In this document: piece by piece, positions 29,789 to 30,368 of the stretch
How the letters are laid out: each line of letters starts with the position of its first letter
Position numbering within the stretch: position 1 is the stretch's first letter
NCBI GenBank assembly: GCA_002343325.1
Contig: DDSG01000155.1
Coordinates: 1 to 30,368, forward strand
From: Phycisphaerales bacterium UBA2396
GTDB lineage: Bacteria; Planctomycetota; Phycisphaerae; Phycisphaerales; UBA1924
Direction of reading: 5' to 3'
Length of the DNA: 30,368 nucleotides
Translations under genes and position numbers: made by a program
The notes under the pieces: generated by a model
Database searches by the model: none
The model's input: the letters and a program-made list of their open reading frames with translations, nothing else
What the model was told of the DNA's origin: nothing

Positions 29789-30368
29789 TCAGCGATTGTC
29801 GGGGTTCTTGGGCACCTTCACCTCGTCGGGCCTGGGTGCCGGCTTGTTCTCGCCCCGCTGCGGCCTCCACTCTCCGTTGCGAAGCCGCTCGCGGAAACGC
29901 TCCACCGCCCTGGCCCGCTCCTCCGGCGACATGTTCCGCAGGCGTTCGCGCAGCGCCTCGGGCACCCGCGCATCGTTCATGATCTCGTCGGGCGTTTTGC
30001 CCTCGAGTTGCTTGGCCAGTTCGCCCGGGTTCATCTCTTCGCCGGGCTTGGCCGGCGTCCCCGTGCGCGACTCGGCCTCCTTCTGGAGCCGGGCGATCTC
30101 CTCCTGCACAAGCTTCTTCTGCGCGTCGGTCAGCACCGACCAGGCCTTGGCCTGGGCATCCTCGGGCTTGGGTCGGCCCGCAAGAATCTCCGCCACGCGG
30201 GCGCGAGCAGCCGCCGCATCCGTCGGCGCCATCTCGTCCCGCATCATCGGGTCGGCCGCGGGACGCTCCGCCTCGCGATCCGCCCCACGGCGAGCGGGAC
30301 GCCCTTCCCCGAACTGACGGTTGACGCGGGTCCGCTCCTCAGCGGGCACGGAACTGGACGCGCTGGCG
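29789..30368 (-). CDS. charged helix-rich protein, 5'-truncated by window edge
   Basis: The frame stays open to the window edge, and the first visible residues (ASASSSVPAEERTR) look like sequence just after a signal-peptide cleavage. A GTG at 30349 lies in frame but is probably not the true start. The 193 visible residues are highly charged: an Arg/Glu-rich linker, then helices such as LTDAQKKLVQEEIARLQKEA and MSPEERARAVERFRERLRN, ending in a Pro/Lys-rich tail. The LTDAQKK/MSPEERAR phrases resemble the LTxxQ-like helical repeats of small periplasmic proteins (Spy/CpxP style) and their planctomycete analogues, but I cannot assign a family. It is followed by two hairpins, the second a clear terminator. 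Confidence 0.65.
   Translation of the reverse strand, partial: ASASSSVPAEERTRVNRQFGEGRPARRGADREAERPAADPMMRDEMAPTDAAAARARVAEILAGRPKPEDAQAKAWSVLTDAQKKLVQEEIARLQKEAESRTGTPAKPGEEMNPGELAKQLEGKTPDEIMNDARVPEALRERLRNMSPEERARAVERFRERLRNGEWRPQRGENKPAPRPDEVKVPKNPDNR

Noticed and set aside
1..30368. CRISPR arrays, tRNA or rRNA genes, IS elements and prophage genes.
   Set aside because: No regularly spaced repeats, tRNA-like cloverleaf signatures, transposase or phage structural proteins were recognised on either strand.

Overview
The window looks like chromosomal DNA of a planctomycete, most likely class Phycisphaerae. The base composition is GC-rich. Four large secreted proteins end in a paired EF-hand (dockerin-like) module that finishes exactly at Gly-Cys, a module I associate with Phycisphaerales ('GC-type dockerin'). 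Cys-rich 'CCLPxGxC' modules and a scattered complement of sugar-nucleotide and glycosyltransferase genes fit the same picture. I see no IS element, prophage, CRISPR array, rRNA or tRNA.

Left part (1-11.7 kb), mostly minus strand. A partial single-pass membrane protein runs off the left edge. It is followed by a 67-aa aromatic and basic protein tightly coupled to a WbpP-like UDP-HexNAc 4-epimerase. Then come four exported GC-dockerin proteins: one with four tandem glutamine-amidotransferase-like domains (1595-4408), one with a PPC-like domain plus a large unnamed domain (4555-6300), a di-heme cytochrome c peroxidase (6830-8698), and a mosaic multicopper oxidase carrying its own N-terminal cupredoxin and a DNRLRE-like domain (8805-11699). 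A 103-aa helical protein on the plus strand (6518-6829) sits between them behind a near-perfect sigma-54 -24/-12 promoter.

Middle part (11.8-24.8 kb). Surface-polysaccharide genes are interleaved with housekeeping genes: a GDP-mannose/UDP-glucose 6-dehydrogenase, a GT4 glycosyltransferase, an FkbM methyltransferase, GDP-L-fucose synthase, a Wzx-type flippase, gatB, glutamine-dependent NAD synthetase, an LPG-synthase/UPF0104-type membrane protein and a GT-C/GT39-like membrane protein. The last two and nadE form a compact minus-strand run.

Right part (24.8-30.4 kb). A Fur-fold regulator that has lost nearly all metal ligands converges on a tight minus-strand run: UDP-glucuronate-4-epimerase-like gene, thiL, tsaE, exbB, exbD, exbD. 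Four of its five junctions are 4-nt start/stop overlaps. Upstream is a 328-bp intergenic region with an AT-rich core and three hairpins, including one convincing intrinsic terminator. The window ends inside a charged, helix-rich exported protein.

The strongest biological theme is an extracellular, anchored redox set: a peroxidase and a multicopper oxidase that both carry the same 58-59 residue C-terminal module. That module has an invariant four-cysteine pattern whose last cysteine is the final residue. All functions are inferred by reading the sequence; no database search was run.
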